Under the pieces are notes generated by a model that was not told the DNA's origin, ran no database searches, and worked only from the letters and a program-made list of their open reading frames with translations. A stretch of 64,000 bases of DNA from Lachnospiraceae bacterium UBA7086 (GTDB taxonomy: Bacteria > Bacillota > Clostridia > Lachnospirales > Lachnospiraceae): NCBI GenBank assembly GCA_002492525.1, contig DKZA01000012.1, positions 46,009 through 110,008 on the forward strand, given 5' to 3'. The position numbers and the translations under genes were made by a program. Positions 24,842 through 32,158 of the stretch are shown here, piece by piece. Positions within the stretch are counted from its first letter, which is position 1; the number at the start of each line of letters is the position of its first letter.

Positions 24842-24879
24842 ATTCTATCCCATCTTTGTTGTAATGTCAATCATTACAA
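24842..24879 (-). promoter_or_regulatory. Autoregulated promoter of the Rrf2 gene
   Basis: TTGACA (24865-24870) and TAGAAT (24842-24847) lie 17 nt apart on the minus strand. The perfect palindrome TTGTAATG-N5-CATTACAA at 24859-24879 covers the -35 box and matches the two sites before the SnoaL gene. Confidence 0.8.
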
Positions 24880-24901
24880 TGCATGTCAATGAATCAACTA
24901 A

Positions 24902-26131
24902 TTAAAAATCATTTGCAAGATCCAATGATTGCTCCGATTTCTGCAATAACCAGTCAGCTATATTATAAATCTCAACCCCCTCATAACTATATTTCGAGTG
25001 CCGTGTCCGGGCAATGACCTTTTTGGGACAAGCATCTCGGATTTGCAGTAATGGCAGACATTCCCTTTCAAGAGTTTTCTGATCCGAAATATTATCACTG
25101 ACCTGAATATAAATTTTCTCACTCCCTTTTTGCGCCACAAAATCAATTTCCTTCTGATACAATTTCCCAACGTACACATCATATCCCCGGCGGAGCAGTT
25201 CAATACAGACCATATTCTCATACACTCTGCCGTAATCCATATTCCTGCTTCCCAGAATAGCATATCGGATACCGGTATCACACAAATAGAATTTTTCAGA
25301 ACTTTCCAAATACTTCCTTCCACGGATATCATAGCGCTTTATGTCATAAAAAACAAAGGCATTGCACAAATATTTAATATATCTGCCAACTGTCACGTGG
25401 TTCGTTATTGTCTTGTCCGCTGTCAAAAGCTGACTGACCTTGTTTGGAGAAGTAAGATTGCTGATGTTATCCATGAGAAATTCACTCAATCTCTGTAAAA
25501 CCAATGTATCTGGCAAAGCATATTTCTGTACAAGATCTCTCGTAACAATCGTTTCATAAACTTCCTTAATATAATTGATTCTATCCTGCTTTGTTCTGTA
25601 AGCGTAAGAACCTGCCAGTCCCCCATTTATGGAATATTCATCAAAAAGCTTTTCCTTATCATCGGTCTCATCATAATACTGGCAGTATTCCTGAAAACTG
25701 AACGGAAACACATGAATCTCTATATAACGTCCGGTAAAAAGAGTTGCCAGATCAGCCCCCAGCAAAAAAGCATTGGAACCTGTAATATAAATATCATATT
25801 TCCCTTTGGCGTAAAGACTGTTGATTGCCAATTCAAATTTGGGACACATTTGAACTTCGTCTACAAAAAGATAGTTCTTTTTTCCCTCCTGATAATGTTC
25901 CTCTACATAAGCATGAAGTGCATGATACTCTCTGATTTCCTCATATGTCAGATCCATAAAGTCAATAAAGATAATATTGATATTTTCAGAATATTTTTTC
26001 AGATAGTCAATATATGCCAACATCAATTTTGATTTTCCCGAACGCCGAATACCTGTAATGATTTTAATGTCAGGAGTTCCGTTTAACTCGATTATTCTAT
26101 TCAAATACTTTGTTCTTGTTATTGTTTTCAT
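24902..26131 (-). CDS. AAA ATPase with C-terminal DUF4143
   Basis: A 409-aa protein of the ATP-binding AAA_14/DUF4143 family. The Walker A is IITGIRRSGKSKLML (about residues 24-38), Walker B is KKNYLFVDEVQM, a sensor-like YDIYITGSNAFLL follows, and the C-terminal half has the DUF4143 restriction-endonuclease-like fold with YENMVCIELLRRGYDVYVG and KEIDFVAQKG. The family is common in accessory regions of gut Clostridia and Bacteroidia; its physiological role is unclear. The promoter is framed by two inverted-repeat sites. The start at 26131 follows GAGGGATTCT. Confidence 0.8.
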   Translation of the reverse strand: MKTITRTKYLNRIIELNGTPDIKIITGIRRSGKSKLMLAYIDYLKKYSENINIIFIDFMDLTYEEIREYHALHAYVEEHYQEGKKNYLFVDEVQMCPKFELAINSLYAKGKYDIYITGSNAFLLGADLATLFTGRYIEIHVFPFSFQEYCQYYDETDDKEKLFDEYSINGGLAGSYAYRTKQDRINYIKEVYETIVTRDLVQKYALPDTLVLQRLSEFLMDNISNLTSPNKVSQLLTADKTITNHVTVGRYIKYLCNAFVFYDIKRYDIRGRKYLESSEKFYLCDTGIRYAILGSRNMDYGRVYENMVCIELLRRGYDVYVGKLYQKEIDFVAQKGSEKIYIQVSDNISDQKTLERECLPLLQIRDACPKKVIARTRHSKYSYEGVEIYNIADWLLQKSEQSLDLANDF

Positions 26132-26144
26132 AGAATCCCTCGCT

Positions 26145-26262
26145 TTCAAAAACTAAAAAAAATTTACTTTTTGAAACCACATTTCACATCCAATTATACT
26201 TATAAAAGATAGTATATGCAAGTAATCAGTTTCAAAACAGTAAATTTTTTAATTTTTTGAAA
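26145..26262 (-). promoter_or_regulatory. Promoter of the DUF4143 ATPase framed by inverted repeats
   Basis: TTGCAT (26216-26221) and TATAAT (26193-26198) on the minus strand are 17 nt apart. Downstream, TTTCAAAAACTAAA and TTTACTTTTTGAAA (26145-26176) form an inverted repeat; upstream, TTTCAAAACAGTAAA with a later TTTTTTGAAA (26230-26262) repeats the same half-sites. The layout suggests autoregulation or looping. Confidence 0.6.
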
Positions 26263-26273
26263 GCAGAAATGAT

Positions 26274-26326
26274 AACTGCCTTTGCAAACAGATCATATCC
26301 ACCAGTTGCACCCCACCCTCATAAAT
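26274..26326 (-). pseudogene. 3' stump of a GNAT gene
   Basis: Encodes YEGGVQLVDMICLQRQL, the C-terminus of the GNAT at 29659-30102. About 49 of 53 nt agree with 29663-29715. Its normal stop codon is lost. The rest of the gene is absent. Confidence 0.7.
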
Positions 26327-26374
26327 TCTGAAAGTTTATTTTTCTTTTATCATCACAAAATTCGTAAGAAAAAT

Positions 26375-26845
26375 TTATCTGACTTTCCCCAAATTCTCCA
26401 ATATCGACATAACATCCGGCTGTGTTGGTGTGAATTTTATGCCACGTTTCAACATGCCTACGACTTTTCTCGCTTTTTGCTCAATCTCTTTGGCGGTATG
26501 CTCGCTTGTTAACATCAAATGATTTCCGGTGATTGTGTATTCTCTGTCTATGTATTCTTCCGTTATCGGAAACATGTCCTGTATCAGAAATGCGCTCTCC
26601 CGGCTGTCATCCAATTTAACGATATGGAGAATATCACAAGGTTTCCCGGCTTTTTCTTTTTTCTCCATAATTCGTTTGTATTTGTCAATGCGGCTGGACA
26701 ATGGTATCATCCAGTATATTCCAGTACTCGTATCTTCAAAACAGTAATAATGCGGTCTGTTTCCCGCTTTATTTCCTTTGAGATACGGATCGGGCATATC
26801 TTCAAAGAACTTATCCTTAATAATATAAAATCCTGCTTTCTTCAT
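26375..26845 (-). CDS. Type III toxin endoribonuclease (ToxN/AbiQ superfamily, CptN-like)
   Basis: A 156-aa toxin of the ToxN/AbiQ/CptN family, an RNase inhibited by a repeat RNA that it also processes. Family blocks are visible in order: MKKAGFYIIKDKFFEDMPDP, KAGNRPHYYCF, YWMIPLSSRIDKYKRI, CDILHIVKL, AFLIQDMFPITEEYIDREYT, and KRGIKFTPTQPDVMSIL. The immediate upstream context is diagnostic: a promoter, two 45-nt tandem repeats plus a partial third, a terminator, then this gene 19 nt later with AGGGCAGG before the ATG. It may protect against phage or stabilise the region, as shown for relatives. Confidence 0.92.
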   Translation of the reverse strand: MKKAGFYIIKDKFFEDMPDPYLKGNKAGNRPHYYCFEDTSTGIYWMIPLSSRIDKYKRIMEKKEKAGKPCDILHIVKLDDSRESAFLIQDMFPITEEYIDREYTITGNHLMLTSEHTAKEIEQKARKVVGMLKRGIKFTPTQPDVMSILENLGKVR

Positions 26846-26863
26846 TTGCCTGCCCTCATACCG

Positions 26864-26893
26864 AAAAAGTCCTCCGCCTTACGGCGAAGGACT
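26864..26893 (-). terminator. Terminator between antitoxin RNA and type III toxin
   Basis: On the minus strand AGTCCTTCGCC and GGCGGAGGACT pair with one mismatch around a GTAA loop, then TTTTT. This leaky terminator normally sets the high RNA-to-toxin ratio in type III systems. Confidence 0.9.
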
Positions 26894-26991
26894 ACACTTT
26901 CAACCCAACCATTTATATACCGCATATCGGTCAGCGGTAAACTTTCAACCCGACCATTTATATACCACATATCGGTCAGTGGTAAACTTTC
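26892..26991 (-). ncRNA. Antitoxin RNA of the type III system (tandem pseudoknot repeats)
   Basis: Two 45-nt repeats (26947-26991 and 26902-26946) differ at only three positions, with 8 of 10 nt of a third repeat at 26892-26901. Each can fold TACCAC/GTGGTA (unit 1) or TACCGC/GCGGTA (unit 2): the first two differences are a compensatory A-U to G-C change in this stem. The loop CCGA can pair with the downstream TCGG (unit 1) or TTGG (unit 2), giving an H-type pseudoknot, as expected for ToxI/CptI RNA. The third difference merely changes G-C to G-U. Confidence 0.9.
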
Positions 26992-27002
26992 TTTGCACTT
27001 AC

Positions 27003-27031
27003 ATTCTAGCAAGCACAAAGAGGAAAGTCAA
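27003..27031 (-). promoter_or_regulatory. Promoter of the type III toxin-antitoxin locus
   Basis: TTGACT (27026-27031) and TAGAAT (27003-27008) on the minus strand with a 17-nt spacer. The predicted start point lies just before the first repeat. The remaining stretch to 27204 is AT-rich without a recognised gene. Confidence 0.8.
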
Positions 27032-27204
27032 TAGGGCTTTCCATTTAAATTCTATGCAAATAGCCGCTAATTATTCCCGTTAAGTCATTTTTAACGTTAT
27101 AAGTATATAATGACCACATCCGGGCTAATAATCTCTATTTTTATATGATTTTCTGATCATTTTTCCTCCGTCAATGACGATTTATTACACTTACTGCACC
27201 CACT

Positions 27205-27861
27205 TCAGGAACATATCTTATTCTTAATACGCAAGCAGGCCTCCGTATGCATAATCCAGTGTCTTGAAAATGGCATTTGCATCAGGCCGCGAATATCTTT
27301 ATTACACCAATAATCAACCAGCCAGGCTGCTTTTTCGTCTGTACTTACAACCTGCAGCGATTGTAAATATCCTTTTCTCTCTTCCGGTATTTTCTTTTTT
27401 AGATCGTCAAAAGATAATCTTCTTATTATCTTTTCCGTAGATTCTTTTACTTCAAAAATGTATGAATACAATGCATTTAAATTGAGCTGTTTTGAAAAAT
27501 CTGCGATCTGCTGTTTTATAAGCTCGTTTCCTGTTGTAATAATGGGCGCATGAATACGTTCTTGATAATTGCCTGTAAAAAACACCTGCTCATCTTCCCC
27601 CATTACCGTATGCGCAACGATATCTTCAATACGGAAAATATGCCAGATAGAATAGGCAATCGTCTTACTATGATAACCGTCTGCGTTTATAAAAGGAATT
27701 GCGTCAAAATCCTCTCTGCGTAATTCCTCTTTGATAGTGATCAGGGTCTGCATTAACTGATTTCGTAAATCGAATAAAGTGTTGATACCCGTTTCATAGG
27801 TATCCTTCTTCCTGATTTGTGTTTGCATTGCTTTATTAAGTTCAGACCATTCTTTATTCAT
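27205..27861 (-). CDS. DinB-like four-helix protein
   Basis: A 218-aa helical protein resembling the DinB/YfiT superfamily. It has long helices with RNQLMQTLITIKEEL, a metal-ligand-like YHSKTIAYSIWHIFRIEDIVAHTV (His in YHS and WH), and a third region SRHWIMHTEACLRI with a conserved His pair near the C-terminus. DinB-like proteins bind divalent metal and act as thiol transferases or have unknown roles. No catalytic role can be set here. Upstream, a stump of another gene abuts the start. Confidence 0.65.
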   Translation of the reverse strand: MNKEWSELNKAMQTQIRKKDTYETGINTLFDLRNQLMQTLITIKEELRREDFDAIPFINADGYHSKTIAYSIWHIFRIEDIVAHTVMGEDEQVFFTGNYQERIHAPIITTGNELIKQQIADFSKQLNLNALYSYIFEVKESTEKIIRRLSFDDLKKKIPEERKGYLQSLQVVSTDEKAAWLVDYWCNKDIRGLMQMPFSRHWIMHTEACLRIKNKICS

Positions 27862-27879
27862 AATCCCTGCCTTCCCACA

Positions 27880-28008
27880 TCAGCCAACCATTTGTATGTA
27901 ATAATCCAAAAGCTCATAGATCCAGTCGTGCAGCAGCGAAAAATGAAATCCTAATGCTCCCGCCTTTTGTCTCTTATGGAAATAGTCTTTTGGTATAATC
28001 GTCTTTTC
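27880..28008 (-). pseudogene. 3' gene stump (KTIIPKDYFHKRQKAGAL ...)
   Basis: An open frame of about 42 codons without a start runs from just after a TAG to a TGA 18 nt before the DinB-like ATG and reads like a folded protein's C-terminus (KRQKAGALGFHFSLLHDWIY). It overlaps in another frame the last codons of the degraded GNAT, suggesting that a deletion joined two genes. Confidence 0.4.
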
Positions 28009-28381
28009 CTATCACAAAGGGATATCTTACCGCAATCCAGTTCCTATCAGCATACACCTGCCGCAAGGCACATTCCATACCAAAGCTATCAGCCGGTACA
28101 TACCCTGCTTTCGGATAGTATTTTTCACTGCCCAATACAATCGAATATCCATAACCCAATTTGTCTGCAATACTATGCCCCTCTTTAATCAGAGACATTC
28201 CTATCCCCCGTCTTTGATATTCAGGCAAAACAGACAGCGGCGCTAATACTAAAACTGTATTTCTTAATGCATTTACTAAATCGTGTTCATTTCCGTCAGC
28301 GTGTTCGGCACTATTAAATGCGGCTTTAACTACAGAATATATTATTTCATAGTCCTTGGATTCTTCTTTCCTTATGAGCAT
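27974..28381 (-). pseudogene. Degraded YhbS-like GNAT (copy of 14143-14655)
   Basis: The frame encodes MLIRKEESKDYEIIYSVVK and the acetyl-CoA loop VLPEYQRRGIGMSLIKEGH, very close to the GNAT at 14143-14655. It lacks about 32 residues between LVNALR and TVLVLAP (the strands before motif A), and its C-terminus after DSFGM no longer matches. The substrate-side beta sheet is therefore incomplete and the product is probably inactive. The ferredoxin-like gene lies 14 nt upstream. Confidence 0.65.
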
Positions 28382-28395
28382 AATTGCCTCCACAT

Positions 28396-28581
28396 TTACA
28401 ATACCAATGCCTTTTTAGGACAAAGCTTTGAACATTTACCGCAGCCAATACACTTGTCATAATCTATTTGAGGTGCTTCAAACTCTTTCTGGCTTAACGC
28501 TCCTACCGGACATACCTTAACAGCCGGACATTTGTGATTTTGAGGGCAGTTATCCACTACAATTTTCAATTTTTTCTCCAT
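28396..28581 (-). CDS. Small dicluster ferredoxin
   Basis: A 61-aa protein with two cysteine motifs: CPQNHKCPAVKVCPVGAL, in which the spacing differs from the usual CxxCxxCxxxCP, and CIGCGKCSKLCPKKAL, which is canonical. One [4Fe-4S] cluster is certain and the second plausible, suggesting an 8Fe-like electron carrier. The ATG at 28581 has AAAGGAGATAAA upstream; the longer open frame is not supported. Redox partner unknown. Confidence 0.8.
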   Translation of the reverse strand: MEKKLKIVVDNCPQNHKCPAVKVCPVGALSQKEFEAPQIDYDKCIGCGKCSKLCPKKALVL

Positions 28582-28683
28582 AAAATTTATCTCCTTTACA
28601 TTTTTTGCAAACGGCAGTGATTTTTTCATCTGAACCTCCTATCATTACGATTTCGAGAATCCTACTCCTCACCGCTTACATAC

Positions 28684-29370
28684 TTATTCTTCATGAATAC
28701 CCTTTTGGAAAATGGCTTCGTAGAAAATGTCCCTGGCTTTTTCTGTTATCTTTCGGGCCCCTCTGACAAAAAACAGATAATAACATAATCCGCTCCCCAA
28801 CACTAGGCCAAACAGTGCCAATGCCGTTGACTGGATATAGATACAGAAAAAAAGATAAATGGACAGGCATAACCAACCCATCCAGAGAAGCCAAGTTACC
28901 CCTGTGCCGTACAAAGTCAGTTCCACTTCCTTATTGCCGTCCCATCTGTCCTTGTTTTTTACACTCAGCCTCCAGAATGAATTACCGTTGCACAATGTGC
29001 TTAATTCTTCCAGAGTTTCCTTTCTCACAAAGGGTTCCTCCGCGCTGAGCCTTTGAAAAGGACAGAGCCAAAGATCTTTTTCTCTCATTTTCCGATGTCT
29101 ATAAATTTTAACACTATCATCATACCTACGAATCAACTGTTCCAAATCCATCTCTTCCACAAATATAAGTTTCACCGGAAAGTGGGTACCATCTTTATAA
29201 CAAAACTCCAATTCACAATAAGGTATATTGCTAAAAGAATATCGCCAGCCTATACGTTTGTAGAACAAATATACAGTATCCAGTCCCTTTCTTGGAATCT
29301 GATGGTCATCTAGCATAAAGTATGTATCCGTGCTGACCCCATAATTCCGAATCATTACCTTCTTTTCCAT
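28684..29370 (-). CDS. Unknown protein with two C-terminal transmembrane segments
   Basis: A 228-aa protein. Residues 1-145 look like a soluble, strand-rich domain with DTVYLFYKRIGWRYSFSNIP and EMDLEQLIRRYDDSVKIYRHRKM; residues about 155-200 form two hydrophobic helices (VTWLLWMGWLCLSIYLFF and LALFGLVLGSGLCYYLFF), followed by a helical tail. No family was recognised. It could be a PH-like membrane-associated domain protein. A possible frameshifted small gene lies just upstream. Confidence 0.55.
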   Translation of the reverse strand: MEKKVMIRNYGVSTDTYFMLDDHQIPRKGLDTVYLFYKRIGWRYSFSNIPYCELEFCYKDGTHFPVKLIFVEEMDLEQLIRRYDDSVKIYRHRKMREKDLWLCPFQRLSAEEPFVRKETLEELSTLCNGNSFWRLSVKNKDRWDGNKEVELTLYGTGVTWLLWMGWLCLSIYLFFCIYIQSTALALFGLVLGSGLCYYLFFVRGARKITEKARDIFYEAIFQKGIHEE

Positions 29371-29391
29371 AAATCAATGGTTCTCCTTTTG

Positions 29392-29602
29392 TCATTCCAG
29401 CATCAGGCCGTTTATAATGCACTCTGCATACCAGCTGCATAAGCGTTGGTTAAGGATATTCTGTAAAACATTTGCAATGACAGGCACTGCTTCGCATGTT
29501 TCGGATGTCCGTTTCTTCCTCCCCGTCAGTCGGAAAAGAAGTCGCCATGAAGCCCGCCCAAAAATCCCGATTTAAAAAATCTATCTCCTGTAATGTAATC
29601 AC
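29392..29602 (-). pseudogene. Small frameshifted gene
   Basis: After GGAGGAACAATAAA, a GTG-initiated frame reads VITLQEIDFLNRDFWAGFM and then degenerates in an A/G-rich stretch; the +1 frame continues with SETCEAVPVIANVLQNIL and stops about 20 nt before the next gene. Together they give a coherent product of about 70 aa. Family not recognised. It is too short for routine ORF calling. Confidence 0.4.
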
Positions 29603-29658
29603 TTTATTGTTCCTCCACGGTTTCCAATTCCGTTTAATACATCCCGCCGTACCGAAAA

Positions 29659-30102
29659 TTATAACTGTCTTTGCAAATAGATCATATCCACCAGTTGGAC
29701 CCCGCCCTCATAAATCGGATGGTCGTAATTATCCGTAAAAAATCCCCTGATGCATTGAGAGCGGACAAAACCGCATTTTTCATAAAAAGGAACCGTCATC
29801 GGACTGTCTCCTGTTCCCACCTGTAAAACAGAATATTTCCCGGCATACTTTTCCACAATAAAATTCACCAATGCTTTCCCATACCCTTTGCTCTGACATC
29901 CTGGTACTATGGCAATATTTTTGATTTCGAGGATACCGTTTCCCTCATCCGTTACAACACACTCACCTTTTACACCATTATCATCAAGCACATACATAGT
30001 ACCTTTTTCAATATAACGGTCAATCATATCTTCCTGCTCGTCCGCCAATAGTAACAGGTCAAGATATCTTTTTTTATTGTCTTTCACTTCTTTGAACACC
30101 AT
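29659..30102 (-). CDS. GNAT N-acetyltransferase
   Basis: A 147-aa GNAT with KNIAIVPGCQSKGYGKALVNF as the acetyl-CoA loop and SPMTVPFYEKCGF as the C-terminal motif, and a tail YEGGVQLVDMIYLQRQL. The 3' end has a second, isolated near-copy at 26274-26326. Its length and order are typical of the YvbK-like branch. Substrate unknown. Confidence 0.85.
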   Translation of the reverse strand: MVFKEVKDNKKRYLDLLLLADEQEDMIDRYIEKGTMYVLDDNGVKGECVVTDEGNGILEIKNIAIVPGCQSKGYGKALVNFIVEKYAGKYSVLQVGTGDSPMTVPFYEKCGFVRSQCIRGFFTDNYDHPIYEGGVQLVDMIYLQRQL

Positions 30103-30129
30103 ATATTTCTAAACTCTCCCCATCTTTCT

Positions 30130-30200
30130 TCACTTTTTCTGTGAATACGCATAAGCCTGGGATACCCAGGATAACAATTCATCATCTATCTCCTCTTTAC
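30130..30200 (-). pseudogene. 3' gene stump (EEIDDELLSWVSQAYAYSQKK)
   Basis: A short open tail of 22 codons ends at 30130. Upstream in another frame lies MTALPLYEVFEESVF, so the region 30103-30253 looks like a frameshifted remnant rather than a spacer. Parent family not recognised. Confidence 0.35.
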
Positions 30201-30253
30201 TGCCAACAACGCAAACACGCTCTCCTCAAACACCTCATACAACGGCAACGCAG

Positions 30254-30472
30254 TCATATGAAATTGTTCTTTATACAGGCTGATTCTAATTGTTCAGCGG
30301 TAACAATTCCTTTCTCAATAAGCGCCTCCCGCATACCATTTTCCACCATGTATTCGATACCGACCATTTGCATGATAGAAATTGCTTCGATCATTTTTTT
30401 ACCTCTTTTTTCTGTGACGGAATACTCTACATGAAGAGGATAACCTGGAAACAGAGGATAATCGTTTTCCAT
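30254..30472 (-). pseudogene. HxlR-type regulator fragment
   Basis: The 72-aa frame contains YPLHVEYSVTEKRGKKMIEA, the wing and C-terminal helix of HxlR-family winged-helix regulators (canonical form PPRVEYSLTxxG). The N-terminal recognition helices are missing, and the tail after IEYMVENGM is unlike HxlR. The fragment could not bind DNA as an HxlR dimer. It lies downstream of an isochorismatase-like gene. Confidence 0.5.
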
Positions 30473-30517
30473 TTCCCTCTAATCATATCATGCACTATTT
30501 CCAAGGGACATGTATAT

Positions 30518-31039
30518 TCATTTCTTATTTTCATTATATTCCTCCAAAGTCATAACTTTAGCGAACATTCCATCCAACGATGCCATGAAAACATCATGTA
30601 CTGTTTCAGCCGGCAGTGTTTTCCCTCTGAACTTGAGATTCTGCGTTGTACATGCATCCTCTATCAGTGTTACCTCATAACCGTAGTTCTGGCACTCCCG
30701 AACCGTTGTATCCACACACATATGCGACATCATACCCGCAGCTATAATGTGTGTGACTTCATTTTCCTTAAGAAACTCCTGCAGATCGGTTCCTAAAAAC
30801 GAACTCGGATATTCTTTTTGTATCATTTTCTCCCCTGCAATCGGTTTTACTCTTTTATGAATACCCGACAGAACATTGAAATGATGCTTAACATGAATAA
30901 CTAGTTTTTCTTCTTTTCTAAACTGCTCCAGTAATGCTGCCGCCTTATCTGCCGCTTCTTTGGGTCTATTCAACAATAATGGGCCGGGTGTAAAATACAC
31001 ATCCTGAATATCAATTAATAGTAATGCTTCTTTTTTCAT
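30518..31039 (-). CDS. Isochorismatase-like cysteine hydrolase (second)
   Basis: A 173-aa hydrolase. Asp10 in LLLIDIQDVYF, a lysine around residue 74 (MIQKEYPSSFLGT) and Cys108 in GMMSHMCVDTTVR are the catalytic triad residues. It is more typical of the family than the gene at 15357. Substrate unknown. On the minus strand a promoter-like TTGTCA-N17-TACGAT precedes it by some 25 nt, with GAGGTG before the ATG. Confidence 0.88.
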   Translation of the reverse strand: MKKEALLLIDIQDVYFTPGPLLLNRPKEAADKAAALLEQFRKEEKLVIHVKHHFNVLSGIHKRVKPIAGEKMIQKEYPSSFLGTDLQEFLKENEVTHIIAAGMMSHMCVDTTVRECQNYGYEVTLIEDACTTQNLKFRGKTLPAETVHDVFMASLDGMFAKVMTLEEYNENKK

Positions 31040-31128
31040 AGATTATCACCTCATACATGATATTTTGATTTATCGTATATCACGTATAGACAAATGACAA
31101 TTACCCACTTTTTTGTGGGTATGCTGAA

Positions 31129-31623
31129 TCATTTGCAGGCCCCAATGATCGCTCCGACCAAAACAAACGGCGCTATCCGAACGAACAGCCACTCAAATGC
31201 ATGAAACATTACTCCGGCAACTGCTGTTTCAGGATGCGTATAATCCCACCCCAGATAAGGACTATTGAATACTATCAGGACTGCAAAAACAACGACTATA
31301 GCCACACATAATGAGATAAAAAACCAATGAATCACTTTTTGTCTCATTGCTTTTCCATGCGCAAGCTGCAGGTTTATGACCTCAAGTTTCTCGGAAACTG
31401 CTCTTAAGTCGTCAGCTTCCCTCTCAACAACAGTTTCTCCAAGCAGTGTGCTTACCGGTGTATCCAGTGCCTCTGATATGGAAAGCAACATATCGGCATC
31501 CGGAACCGACAGACCTTGTTCCCATTTAGAAATCGTTTGTCTTACCACATTCAACTTAATTGCAAGTTCCGCTTGCGAAAGCCCTTTGGATTTTCTGATT
31601 GCTTTGATGTTTTCATTTATCAT
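31129..31623 (-). CDS. XRE-family HTH protein with membrane tail
   Basis: A 164-aa protein: an N-terminal Cro/XRE helix-turn-helix (residues 4-62, with LSQAELAIKLNVVRQTISKW), a short coiled region, and two hydrophobic segments (about 96-118 and 135-160). Such HTH-membrane proteins are frequent in Clostridia and often act as autoregulators or membrane-linked sensors. A TACCCAC/GTGGGTA hairpin with a T-rich loop (31102-31121) follows the stop. Target unknown. Confidence 0.8.
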   Translation of the reverse strand: MINENIKAIRKSKGLSQAELAIKLNVVRQTISKWEQGLSVPDADMLLSISEALDTPVSTLLGETVVEREADDLRAVSEKLEVINLQLAHGKAMRQKVIHWFFISLCVAIVVVFAVLIVFNSPYLGWDYTHPETAVAGVMFHAFEWLFVRIAPFVLVGAIIGACK

Positions 31624-31713
31624 TTGGTATGACCTCCTTTGCCTTACTTATCGCCATTATATGGAGGAACCCCCGTTGCGGCAAGCAACGTAAATTAACA
31701 TCACGGTGTCCTT

Positions 31714-31762
31714 CTGAAAATACTCTGTCTGCAATCCCGTATCCTGAAAAGCACTGTTTACT
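31714..31762 (-). pseudogene. Stump of an isochorismatase-like gene
   Basis: The minus strand encodes NSAFQDTGLQTEYFQK, matching VNSAFKDTGLSEYLHDKG of the hydrolase at 15357-15911. No other part of the gene survives. It lies in the otherwise gene-free 31624-31767 gap. Confidence 0.6.
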
Positions 31763-31767
31763 GATAA

Positions 31768-32100
31768 TTATCCTTTCAGGTTTTTCAGAGCATCCGGATT
31801 ATTCGAGATAACCGCTCCAACATCCTGACATGTCTCTATATCCGGACAGCCGCCGCACGTCATCACGCCCTTTTTCAAAGCACATTGGCGAATACCGCAA
31901 AGGCTCTCACAATATACCGTTTTAGCTCCCTCCATACGGCATCCCTCACAATTGATGTGTTCAGGCAGAATGGGCGCATTATTTAACTCAGCCCATAATT
32001 TTGCAGTCTTTTCACGCAATGCCTGATCGTCATTGATTGTCGCAAGGTAGGCATCGCACTTTTCACAATCCAGCCCGCAATATGCAATCATATCTTTCAT
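31768..32100 (-). CDS. DUF3795 cysteine-rich protein
   Basis: A 110-aa protein with ten or more cysteines: MIAYCGLDCEKCDAYLAT at the start, then INCEGCRM, YCESLCGIRQCAL and MTCGGCPDIETCQDVG. This is the DUF3795 arrangement, presumed to bind zinc or iron-sulfur clusters; function unknown. The ATG at 32100 has GAGGAGGTACATAACC upstream. Confidence 0.8.
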   Translation of the reverse strand: MKDMIAYCGLDCEKCDAYLATINDDQALREKTAKLWAELNNAPILPEHINCEGCRMEGAKTVYCESLCGIRQCALKKGVMTCGGCPDIETCQDVGAVISNNPDALKNLKG

Positions 32101-32158
32101 GGTTATGTACCTCCTCAAATTTTTTTCTTATACAGCGCTATATAAACCGGCAGTTGTT

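Noticed and set aside
26892..26991. Tandem repeats as a CRISPR array
   Set aside because: Repeats are directly adjacent without unique spacers, only two and a fraction copies, and lie before a ToxN-like gene.
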